A stretch of 64,000 bases of DNA, taken from contig NZ_AEYF01000005.1 in the NCBI RefSeq assembly GCF_000292525.1, positions 55,292-119,291 on the forward strand, read 5' to 3'. Each line of letters opens with the position of its first letter. Within the stretch, counting starts at the first letter, position 1. A program made the position numbers and the translations under genes. Positions 44,117-51,587 of this stretch are shown one piece after another. The DNA comes from Rhizobium sp. CCGE 510. GTDB taxonomy: Bacteria > Pseudomonadota > Alphaproteobacteria > Rhizobiales > Rhizobiaceae. The notes under the pieces are model-generated. The model had not been told where the DNA came from. It saw only the letters and a list, made by a program, of their open reading frames with translations, and ran no database searches.

Positions 44117-44983
44117 TTAGCCGCCGTTCGCCGCAATGCCGCCGCGCAGCATGACGCTGTCATAAGCGGGGCGCGGGATGGGGATCGCGATCGGCATTCC
44201 CGGGTCGGGTTCGATCGAGGTTTCCGGCAAGGTCACCGGTGCCGTGATCTGCATCGGCATCGGATTTGCGATAGGCGCCATACGTGCCGTGGGCGATGTA
44301 TTTGTCGCGGACATCGTGCTTGCTGTCGCCATCGAGTCGGGAGCCGGCAGAGGAACAGGAACGGCCGAGGGGATCAGCGCCTCGAACTGCGGCGGCAGCA
44401 TGCTTTCACCCGGCACATAATTCATCGCCACCTCATAGGCGGGCAGCGGCGGCGGCGTTTGGAGCATGCCATCGGAGCCGCGCTTCTCGTAGAAGGCGTT
44501 GCCGCCGGCGACCGCCACATAATGCATGTTGTTGTAGGGGAATTTCAGCCCGTCGGTGTGGAAGAACATCGCATCCTTCACCGCCGGATGGCGTGCGCCC
44601 TTGATCAGGATCGCATCGGCGGCGGTCGCAAGCTCGGTTTCGGCCTGCGGCTTGACTTCGCGCGTCATCACGCCGGGCGCAAACTGTTTTTCCTGGGCGA
44701 CGACGCCGCAGATCGAGGGAGGATAGGCGCCGGAGGTGAGCCGGTTCATGACGACGGTTCCGACAGCCATATAGCCGTCCTCATCCGAATGCTGCGATTC
44801 GAAATACATCGCGCGCTGCAGGCAATCGCGATCCTTGGTGGTATAATTGAAGGTGACTTTCGCCGCTTGAACCTGCTTCGTCTTCGCCGATGCCGGTTTC
44901 GATGTCGTTGTGCAGCCTGTGGCCGCCAGCCCTACGAACAAAATCCCGATCAGGGATTTTCCAAAGGAAATCTCCGCCCTCAA
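44117..44983 (-). CDS. SleB-like cell wall hydrolase, lipoprotein
   Basis: A 288-residue exported hydrolase. The N-terminus has a hydrophobic stretch and lipobox LAATGC (C24), so it should be an outer- or inner-membrane lipoprotein. The SleB/Hydrolase_2 domain follows: DCLQRAMYFESQHSDEDGYMA with the catalytic glutamate (E62), AVGTVVMNRL and the cysteine in YPPSICGVVAQ. It probably cuts peptidoglycan as a lytic transglycosylase-like enzyme. The last 90 residues are a proline-rich low-complexity tail (AVPVPLPAPDS, IPIPRP), likely a wall-spanning linker. Confidence 0.87.
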   Translation of the reverse strand: MRAEISFGKSLIGILFVGLAATGCTTTSKPASAKTKQVQAAKVTFNYTTKDRDCLQRAMYFESQHSDEDGYMAVGTVVMNRLTSGAYPPSICGVVAQEKQFAPGVMTREVKPQAETELATAADAILIKGARHPAVKDAMFFHTDGLKFPYNNMHYVAVAGGNAFYEKRGSDGMLQTPPPLPAYEVAMNYVPGESMLPPQFEALIPSAVPVPLPAPDSMATASTMSATNTSPTARMAPIANPMPMQITAPVTLPETSIEPDPGMPIAIPIPRPAYDSVMLRGGIAANGG

Positions 44984-45073
44984 CGCCAGGTGCCTCCTGT
45001 GGGATTAGTCGTACTTTTTATCGTGAAAATCTTTTACTCGTCATGTGACAAAAATACAAACAACCATGGGTCA

Positions 45074-45109
45074 CAAAAAGCCAAAGGGACTCTCGCCACA
45101 TGAGAGTCC
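45074..45109 (-). terminator. Terminator of the sulfate transport operon
   Basis: On the minus strand GGACTCTC (45109-45102) and GAGAGTCC (45094-45087) form an 8-base stem followed by CTTTGGCTTTTTG. It lies 33 bases beyond the cysA stop and would end the sulfate transporter transcript. Confidence 0.65.
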
Positions 45110-45141
45110 TGCAAGGAGTCGGGTCACAGCGACAACCTCCA

Positions 45142-46182
45142 TCAGCTGCGGAACAGCTTCCAGCGCGTCGGCTTGAAGGCCACGCGGTTGCGGTCGAGCC
45201 TGTCGGCCTCGCTCGGCGGCAGCTCGATCTCGATATGCGGGCGGCCATTGCCGATATCCAGTTCGATATGGCGGGTGCCGGCTACGCGGCGGCTGGAGAC
45301 CGGCTGGCCGGCGATACAGTTTTCAGCCGATTCGCAGAGCCTAACGTCATGCGGGCGGAAATAGAGCTGAGCAATACCGTCCGGTTCACCTTCGGCATTG
45401 AGGCCGAGCGAGCGGCCTTCGAAGCGGATGTCGCCATCTGAGATTTCGACCTGCAGGCAGTTCGACTGGCCGATGAAGCCGAAGACGAAGGGCGAATTCG
45501 GATTGTCGTAGACTTCATCAGGCGTGCCGACCTGTTCGATTGCGCCCTGGCTCATGACGACGACGCGGTCGGCAAGCTCGAGCGCCTCGTCCTGGTCGTG
45601 GGTGACGAAGACGGTGGTGTGGCCGGTGCGGTCGTGGATTTCGCGCAGCCATTTGCGCAGATCCTTGCGCACCTGGGCGTCGAGCGCCCCGAAGGGTTCA
45701 TCGAGCAACAGCACGTTCGGCTCGACGGCCATGGCGCGGGCGAGCGCCACACGCTGGCGCTGGCCGCCGGAAAGCTGGGTCGGGTATCGTTTTTCAAGGC
45801 CGGAGAGCTGGACGAGGTCGAGCAGTTCCAGCGCCCGCTTGCGGATATCGGCCTTGGCGGGCCGCCGCGCGCTGTTTCTGACCCTCAGGCCGAAGGAGAC
45901 GTTGTCGAGCACCGTCATGTAGCGGAACAGAGCATAATGTTGGAAGACGAAGCCGATATTGCGCTGCTGCACGGTTTTCTTCGAGGCATCCTCGTCGCCG
46001 AAGAAGATCTGTCCTTCGGTCGGGCTTTCCAGGCCGGCGATCAGGCGCAGCAATGTCGTCTTGCCTGAGCCCGAAGGACCGAGCAGTGCGATCAGTTCGC
46101 CGGAGCGGATGTCGAGCGAGACATCGTGCAGCGCCGGGAAACGATCGAATTCCTTGCGGATGTTTTGAACGCGTACTTCCAT
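45142..46182 (-). CDS. cysA: Sulfate/thiosulfate ABC transporter ATP-binding protein
   Basis: A 346-residue ATPase. Walker A GPSGSGKTT (about 35-43), LSGGQRQRVALARAM, Walker B LLLDEPFGALDAQVRKDLR and THDQDEALELADRVVVM identify a CysA-type protein; the motif KDLRKWLRE after Walker B is particularly typical of CysA. A C-terminal TOBE-like domain (LYFRPHDVRL) follows. It is the last gene of the sulfate operon and powers CysT/CysW. Confidence 0.95.
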   Translation of the reverse strand: MEVRVQNIRKEFDRFPALHDVSLDIRSGELIALLGPSGSGKTTLLRLIAGLESPTEGQIFFGDEDASKKTVQQRNIGFVFQHYALFRYMTVLDNVSFGLRVRNSARRPAKADIRKRALELLDLVQLSGLEKRYPTQLSGGQRQRVALARAMAVEPNVLLLDEPFGALDAQVRKDLRKWLREIHDRTGHTTVFVTHDQDEALELADRVVVMSQGAIEQVGTPDEVYDNPNSPFVFGFIGQSNCLQVEISDGDIRFEGRSLGLNAEGEPDGIAQLYFRPHDVRLCESAENCIAGQPVSSRRVAGTRHIELDIGNGRPHIEIELPPSEADRLDRNRVAFKPTRWKLFRS

Positions 46183-46192
46183 TCCAAATCCT

Positions 46193-47065
46193 TCAGTGCC
46201 GCCGGCTGGCAGCGATTTCAGCGCTATAGCGCATTTCCAGCAGCGTCTTCAAAACAAGAGTGACGAGCGCGAGCAAGGCCAACAGCGTGGCGACGGCAAA
46301 AGCGCCGGTGAAATTATACTCGTTATAGAGAATCTCCACCTGCAGCGGCATGGTGTTCGTCTGGCCGCGGATGTGGCCCGACACCACCGAGACGGCACCG
46401 AATTCGCCCATGGCGCGGGCGTTGCAGAGCAGCACGCCGTAGAGCAAGCCCCATTTTATGTTCGGCAGAGTCACATACCAGAAAGTCTGCAAGCCGCTGG
46501 CGCCGAGCGAAAGGGCTGCCTCTTCGTCGGCCGTTCCCTGTTCCTGCATCAGCGGGATCAACTCGCGGGCGACGAAAGGGAAGGTGACGAACATGGTGGC
46601 GAGGATCAAGCCCGGCACCGCGAACAGGATCTTGATGTCGTGGGCGCTGAGCCACTGGCCGAGCCAGGTATTGGCGCCGAACAACAGCACGAAGACCAGG
46701 CCCGATATGACGGGGGAGACCGAGAAGGGAAGGTCGATCAGCGTCGTCAGGAAGGCTTTGCCCTTGAACTCGAACTTGGCGATCGCCCAGGCGGCGGCGA
46801 CCCCGAAGACGAGGTTGAGCGGCACGCTGACGCCGGCAACGATCAGCGTCAGGCGGATCGCCGAGAAGGTTTCCAAATCCCCGAGCGCCGCGATGAACGG
46901 GGCGGGCCCCTTACGGAAGGCTTCGACGAAGACGGCGGCAAGCGGCAGCAGCAGGATGAGCAGCAGGAACACCAGCGAGAGGGTGATCAGGCTGTAGCGC
47001 GCGATCCTGTGTTCGGTGATCACCGAACGCAGCTTCACCGGTTGAACGGTCGTATCAAGCGCCAT
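46193..47065 (-). CDS. cysW: Sulfate ABC transporter permease CysW
   Basis: A 290-residue inner-membrane permease of the sulfate importer. It shows six predicted helices, with VFLLLILLLPLAAVFVEAF early, and the CysW-type ending LVTLVLKTLLEMRYSAEI. The EAA-like loop is EAALSLGASGLQTFWYVTLPNI, and GEFGAVSVVSGHIRGQTNT is a hallmark of sulfate permeases. Its start overlaps the end of cysT by 11 bases, indicating coupled translation; cysA begins 10 bases after its stop. Confidence 0.95.
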   Translation of the reverse strand: MALDTTVQPVKLRSVITEHRIARYSLITLSLVFLLLILLLPLAAVFVEAFRKGPAPFIAALGDLETFSAIRLTLIVAGVSVPLNLVFGVAAAWAIAKFEFKGKAFLTTLIDLPFSVSPVISGLVFVLLFGANTWLGQWLSAHDIKILFAVPGLILATMFVTFPFVARELIPLMQEQGTADEEAALSLGASGLQTFWYVTLPNIKWGLLYGVLLCNARAMGEFGAVSVVSGHIRGQTNTMPLQVEILYNEYNFTGAFAVATLLALLALVTLVLKTLLEMRYSAEIAASRRH

Positions 47066-47912
47066 ACCCGTACCTCCGCCTGCTCCAGCTCTGGATGAGG
47101 TTGATGACGAGCAGCATGGTGAACGAGAGGATCAGCATGATCGCCGCAATGGCGGTCGCCGCCGCGTAATTATACTCTTCGAGTTTGATAACGATCAGCA
47201 GCGGCGCGATCTCCGATTTGAACGGCAGGTTGCCGGCGATGAAGATGACCGAGCCATATTCGCCGACGCCGCGGGCAAAGGCGAGCGCAAAACCGGTGAG
47301 CACGGCGGGCGCCAGCCCCGGCAGCAGCACGCGGAAAATCGTCTGGAGGCGGTTGGCGCCGAGCGTTGCGGCGGCCTCCTCCACTTCCTTGTCGATTTCC
47401 TCCATGATCGGCTGCACAGTGCGCACCACGAAGGGCAGGCCGACGAAGATCAGCGCCACGACGATGCCGGCCGGCGTGAAAGCGATCTTGATGCCGAGCG
47501 GTGTCAGGAACTGGCCGATCCAGCCATTCGGCGCATAAAGCGTTGCCAGCGCGATGCCGGCAACGGCGGTCGGCAGCGCGAAGGGCAGGTCGACCATAGC
47601 GTCGATGATGCGCTTGCCGGGGAAGCGATAGCGCACCAGCACCCAGGCAAGGATAATGCCGAAGACGGCATTGACGATCGCGGCGATGAAGGCGGTGCCG
47701 AAACTGATGCGCAGCGCGTTCAGCGTGCGCTGATCGAACGCGATCGACCAGAATTTCTCCCAGCCGAGCGCACTCGACCGGGCGGCAAGGCCCGAGAGCG
47801 GGATGAGGATCAGAAGGGTGAGCCAGGTCAAGGTAAGGCCGAGCGCCATTCCGAAACCCGGAATGACGCTCGGCCGTTTGAACCGCCACCGTGTGGGGCT
47901 ATATGCTTTCAT
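47055..47912 (-). CDS. cysT: Sulfate ABC transporter permease CysT
   Basis: A 285-residue permease, partner of CysW. Typical parts are the basic start followed by the helix MALGLTLTWLTLLILIPLSGL, the loop VEEAAATLGANRLQTIFRVLLP and ARGVGEYGSVIFIAGNLPFKSE, the sulfate-permease signature. It starts 8 bases after the binding-protein stop and ends inside the cysW start region, so the four sulfate genes form one compact unit. Confidence 0.95.
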   Translation of the reverse strand: MKAYSPTRWRFKRPSVIPGFGMALGLTLTWLTLLILIPLSGLAARSSALGWEKFWSIAFDQRTLNALRISFGTAFIAAIVNAVFGIILAWVLVRYRFPGKRIIDAMVDLPFALPTAVAGIALATLYAPNGWIGQFLTPLGIKIAFTPAGIVVALIFVGLPFVVRTVQPIMEEIDKEVEEAAATLGANRLQTIFRVLLPGLAPAVLTGFALAFARGVGEYGSVIFIAGNLPFKSEIAPLLIVIKLEEYNYAAATAIAAIMLILSFTMLLVINLIQSWSRRRYGYGA

Positions 47913-47920
47913 GAAGTCTA

Positions 47921-48946
47921 TTATTGGGCCGGCTTGTAGATTTGGTCAAATACCCCGCCGTCGCCAAAGAATTTCGGCTGTGCGCTCTTCCAGCCGCCGA
48001 AGTCGTCGATGGTCGCGAGCGTCAGCTTCGGGAAGCGGGCGATGTCGGCCGGATCGGCGGCTTCCGGCTTGATCGGCCGATAGTAGTGCTTGGCGGCGAT
48101 CTTCTGGCCTTCGTCCGAATAGAGGTAGTTGAGATAGGCTTCGGCAACCTTGCGCGTGCCCTTCTTGTCGACATTGCCGTCGACGATGGCGACCGGCGGG
48201 TCGGCGCGGATCGAGAAGCTCGGCGTGACGATCTCGAACTGGTCGGGACCGAGCTCTTCGAGCGAGAGATAGGCTTCGTTTTCCCAGGCAAGCAGCACGT
48301 CACCGAGGCCGCGCTGGACGAAGGTGGTCGTGGCGCCGCGCGCACCGGTATCGAGAACCGGAACGTGCTGCAGCAGTTTGCCGACATAATCCTGCGCCTT
48401 GGCTTCGTCGCCACCATTCGCCTGCTTGGCCCATGCCCAGGCAGCGAGGAAGTTCCAGCGGGCGCCGCCCGATGTCTTCGGGTTCGGCGTGATGACCTGC
48501 ACGTCATCCTTGACCAGGTCGCCCCAATCCTTGATGCCCTTCGGGTTGCCCTTGCGGACCAGGAAGACGATCGTCGACGTATAAGGCGTCGAATTATTGG
48601 GGAATTTGGTCTTCCAGTCAGCCGGGATCTTGCCGGTGGCCTTGGCGATGGCATCGATGTCGCCTTCGAGCGCCAGGGTGACCACGTCGGCGTCGAGACC
48701 GTCGATGACGGAGCGGGCCTGGGCGCCGGAACCGCCATGCGAGGCTTGGATCGTTACGGTTTCACCGCTGTCCTTTTGCCACTTGGCGGCAAAGGCAGCA
48801 TTGAAATCCTTATACAATTCGCGCGTCGGATCATAAGAAACGTTAAGCAGCGTCTGATCCGCGAAAGCAGGAGCAATGCTCCCGATCGCGAAGCTGCCTG
48901 CCATGACCGCGGCCGCGAGGAGCCGGGTGAGCCGTTGTGTCTGCAT
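47921..48946 (-). CDS. Sulfate-binding periplasmic protein
   Basis: A 341-residue binding protein of the Sbp/CysP family. The ATG at 48946 gives the signal peptide LTRLLAAAVMAGSFAIGSIA, then PAFA|DQTLLNVSYDPTREL, the sulfate-binding signature; AGGAGGG stands upstream. The frame is open for 85 more codons without similarity. Further landmarks are ASHGGSGAQARSVIDGLDADV and NPKTSGGARWNFLAAW. It is the first gene of the operon and delivers sulfate (possibly thiosulfate) to CysTW. Sbp and CysP cannot be told apart with certainty by eye. Confidence 0.93.
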   Translation of the reverse strand: MQTQRLTRLLAAAVMAGSFAIGSIAPAFADQTLLNVSYDPTRELYKDFNAAFAAKWQKDSGETVTIQASHGGSGAQARSVIDGLDADVVTLALEGDIDAIAKATGKIPADWKTKFPNNSTPYTSTIVFLVRKGNPKGIKDWGDLVKDDVQVITPNPKTSGGARWNFLAAWAWAKQANGGDEAKAQDYVGKLLQHVPVLDTGARGATTTFVQRGLGDVLLAWENEAYLSLEELGPDQFEIVTPSFSIRADPPVAIVDGNVDKKGTRKVAEAYLNYLYSDEGQKIAAKHYYRPIKPEAADPADIARFPKLTLATIDDFGGWKSAQPKFFGDGGVFDQIYKPAQ

Positions 48947-49305
48947 AGGGAACCCTCCTGTTTTCTGTCCTAACTCTATCAAGTCAGTCGTATAATGAAA
49001 CAAAGGTTCTTCCGGATCCGGTCCTGCCGTTAGAATGCCATTCCATTTGAGGGGCGATTTTGAAATAGACGTGCCGAAGTTGGCCGCGGCCAATTCGTCG
49101 CCAGGGTCGCGTGCCGCGGGACCGTGTTTTTTCGGCCACAGTTCCTCCACGAAAGCGCCATGGTGCTGCTGATTTTTGCCCAGATTTTGCCGCGATGGCA
49201 CTTGCGGATTCCTATATGGCCCCCGTGCGGTCGTCTTCTCCGACCGCTACGCGGGGGCATCCTTGAAATGTGCCTCGCATTCCAAACCTGTTAGGGCCAT
49301 TCAAA
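48947..49305. other. Divergent upstream region of the sulfate operon and porin gene, with a leader hairpin
   Basis: These 359 bases hold no supported gene. Promoters for both divergent units must be here, but I see no confident -35/-10 pair. The clear element is an imperfect hairpin at 49219-49258 (CCCCCGTGCGGTCG against CGACCGCTACGCGGGGG, TCTTCT loop) 48 bases before the porin start, which would lie in the porin mRNA leader if transcription begins upstream of it. Confidence 0.45.
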
Positions 49306-50322
49306 ATGAATATCAGAACTATCCTTTTTGCCTCCGTTGCCGCCCTTGCCGCGGCTTCCGGAGCCCGCGCAGCCGACGCCATCGTGGCGGCGGAACCCGA
49401 GCCCGTGGAATATGTTCGCGTTTGCGACGCCTACGGGACCGGCTATTTTTATATTCCGGGAACGGAAACATGCCTTTCGGTCGGCGGCTACATCCGTACC
49501 GAAGTGCGTTTCGGTGAGCAAATCTCCGGCGATTCCGACGTAAACTTCTGGACTCGCGGTCAGGTTACCTTCCAGGCCAAGAACGACACCGAGTACGGCA
49601 CGCTCACCGGCGTCATCACGCTGCGTTACAATGCCGACAACGCCTCCGATCAGGAAGCTCTGCTGGATGAAGGCTATATCGACATTGCCGGCTTCCGCGC
49701 CGGTAAGCTGTACAGCTGGTGGGATGACGACATGAGCGGCGAGACCGATACGCTCGCCAGCAACGAGACGACCCACAACTCGATCCGCTATCAGTACGAG
49801 TCCGGCGCGTTCACGGCCGGCCTCTCGGTCGACGAACTGGAAGAAGACTACGCCACCAAGCCGGGCGATGGCCCGAACAACTTCGGTGTCGCAGGCCAGG
49901 TCTCCTACAAGGCCGGCGCCATCAGCGCTTACCTGCTTGCCGGTTATGACACCGATACCAGCGAAGTCGCGGTCCGCGGCATCGTTTATGCCGACATCGG
50001 CCCGGGCACGCTCGGCATTGCCGGCGTATGGGCAAGCGGCGCAAACTACTACTACGAAGAGTCCGAATGGACGATCGCTGCAGAATACGCTTTGAAGATC
50101 AACGACAAGTGGTCGGTCACCCCCGGCTTCCAGTACTTCGAAAACATCGCTCTCGACGCTGACGGCAACGGCTTCAGCGGCGGCAGCGCCTACACCACCG
50201 GCGTCACGATCGACTACCGTATCGTCGACGACCTGAGGACGAAGCTCAGCGTGCAATATCACGATGAGGACGAAGGCGACGACGAAGTGTTCGGCTTCCT
50301 GCGCTTCCAGCGCGATTTCTAA
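49306..50322 (+). CDS. Outer-membrane porin, RopA / alphaproteobacterial porin family
   Basis: A 338-residue outer-membrane beta-barrel. ATG at 49306 gives the signal peptide MNIRTILFASVAALAAASG, cleaved at ARA|AD. The conserved early block EPVEYVRVCDAYGTGYFYIPG and TETCLSVGGYIRTEV is diagnostic of rhizobial and Brucella porins (two cysteines near residues 44 and 58). The body alternates polar and hydrophobic residues and ends in phenylalanine (RFQRDF), as needed for barrel assembly. A strong terminator follows. Many acidic residues suggest the pore may differ in ion preference, which is speculation. Confidence 0.92.
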   Translation: MNIRTILFASVAALAAASGARAADAIVAAEPEPVEYVRVCDAYGTGYFYIPGTETCLSVGGYIRTEVRFGEQISGDSDVNFWTRGQVTFQAKNDTEYGTLTGVITLRYNADNASDQEALLDEGYIDIAGFRAGKLYSWWDDDMSGETDTLASNETTHNSIRYQYESGAFTAGLSVDELEEDYATKPGDGPNNFGVAGQVSYKAGAISAYLLAGYDTDTSEVAVRGIVYADIGPGTLGIAGVWASGANYYYEESEWTIAAEYALKINDKWSVTPGFQYFENIALDADGNGFSGGSAYTTGVTIDYRIVDDLRTKLSVQYHDEDEGDDEVFGFLRFQRDF

Positions 50323-50345
50323 GATAGCCTGATTGCAGACGCGGA

Positions 50346-50372
50346 GGCGCGGCTTTCGGGCCGCGCCTTTTT
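50346..50372 (+). terminator. Rho-independent terminator after the porin gene
   Basis: GGCGCGGC (50346-50353) pairs with GCCGCGCC (50360-50367), loop of six bases, followed by TTTTT. It lies 24 bases beyond the porin stop and between convergent genes. Confidence 0.85.
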
Positions 50373-50827
50373 CATACCCGCGAGTCGGCGATGAAATCGG
50401 AATAGAATTCGTCGACGGTCCTTGCCTTGCGCATGGCGGCAAGCGCGCCGTCCGATTGCAGCCGTCGGGCGATGGCGGACAACACGTTGAGATATTCGCC
50501 GCGATTGTTTTCCCCGAAGAGCAGCACGAAGGCGATGTCGGTCGGGATATCGTCGATCGCCTCGAAATCCAGCGGCTGGGCGAAGCGGAGGAGAAGGCCG
50601 CGCGGACTGCTCATGCCGTCGATCGCCGCATGCGGAATGGCGATACCGCCGCCGATGCCCGTGGAGCCGAGCTTCTCGCGCGCTTCAAGCGCCTTCAGGA
50701 TGGTCTGGCCGTCGACGGAGAAGGCCTTGGCCGCCTTATCCGCAATACCCTGCAGCGCGCGCCATTTCGTCGGCGCCGACACGCCGATGAAGGTGTGTTC
50801 CGGCCGGATGATGTTGGGAAGGTTCAT
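50372..50827 (-). CDS. ptsN: PTS IIA-like nitrogen-regulatory protein (EIIA-Ntr paralogue)
   Basis: A 151-residue EIIA-Ntr domain protein. The phosphorylatable histidine is H66 in GGGIAIPHAAIDGM; the N-terminal ADKAAKAFSVDGQTILKALEAREKLGSTGIG and the later FVLLFGENNRGEYLNVLSAIARRL are usual for PtsN. ATG at 50827 (MNLPNIIRPEH) is chosen; a longer frame is open into kdpE. It lies 67 bases after kdpE, at the end of the kdp cluster. EIIA-Ntr binds and stimulates KdpD in E. coli, so this gene is well placed to tune the same sensor. Probably a second ptsN besides the rpoN-linked copy. Confidence 0.88.
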   Translation of the reverse strand: MNLPNIIRPEHTFIGVSAPTKWRALQGIADKAAKAFSVDGQTILKALEAREKLGSTGIGGGIAIPHAAIDGMSSPRGLLLRFAQPLDFEAIDDIPTDIAFVLLFGENNRGEYLNVLSAIARRLQSDGALAAMRKARTVDEFYSDFIADSRV

Positions 50828-50894
50828 GTCATTCTCAATGCTGTCTGGGCTCGATGCTGTTCTGGTTCGTTCGGGCAGCGGGAGAGGGAAGGGA

Positions 50895-51587
50895 TCAGTC
50901 CGGCTCCCTGAGCCGATAGCCGACGCCGGTCTCGGTGGTGATATAGTGCGGCTGGTCGGGAATCTGCTCGACTTTTTGCCGCAGCTGCCTGATGTAGACG
51001 CGCAGATACTGCACATCGGCCGCCGGTCCCCATACCTGCTTCAGAAGAAACTGGTGTGTCAGCACCTTGCCGGCATGCTGGGCGAGCACCCGCAAGATGT
51101 CGTATTCTTTCGGCGATAGTTTTATGTCCTGGCCGTCGACCTTGACGATGCGCTTGACCAGATCGATCGACAGCCCGCCGGTCTGAAAAATCGCCTTTTC
51201 GCCCTGTTCCTGCAGGCGATGACGCAGCGCCACGCGGATGCGGGCGCCGAGTTCGTTGACGCCGAAGGGTTTGGTGACGTAATCGTCGGCCCCGCTTTCC
51301 AGCGCCGTGACGATGCCGGCCTCGTCGGTGCGGCTGGAGAGGATGACGATGGGCATGGAATGCCCTCCCTCGCGCCACTCCTGCAGTAGGTCATGGCCCG
51401 ATGTATCGGGCAGGCCGAGGTCGAGCACGATGAGGTCGGGCATGGCGTCGGCAACCGACTGACGGGCGCTGGCGGCGTTGGCCGCTTCCTGCACTTCGTA
51501 GCCCTGCGCGGTCAGGCCGACGCGGAGCAGCTTGCGGATCGGCGGCTCATCGTCGACGACGAGGATTTTGACGGTTGAACCGGTCAT
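50895..51587 (-). CDS. kdpE: Potassium-responsive response regulator KdpE
   Basis: A 230-residue OmpR-type response regulator. The receiver domain has the acidic pair DDE near residue 12 and the phosphoacceptor D56 in IVLDLGLPD; the C-terminal winged helix contains KLSPKEYDILRVLAQHAGKVLTHQFLLKQVWG in pattern. It activates kdpFABC at low potassium. Its ATG overlaps the kdpD stop, so sensor and regulator are co-translated. A probable target site lies at 59518-59534. Confidence 0.96.
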   Translation of the reverse strand: MTGSTVKILVVDDEPPIRKLLRVGLTAQGYEVQEAANAASARQSVADAMPDLIVLDLGLPDTSGHDLLQEWREGGHSMPIVILSSRTDEAGIVTALESGADDYVTKPFGVNELGARIRVALRHRLQEQGEKAIFQTGGLSIDLVKRIVKVDGQDIKLSPKEYDILRVLAQHAGKVLTHQFLLKQVWGPAADVQYLRVYIRQLRQKVEQIPDQPHYITTETGVGYRLREPD

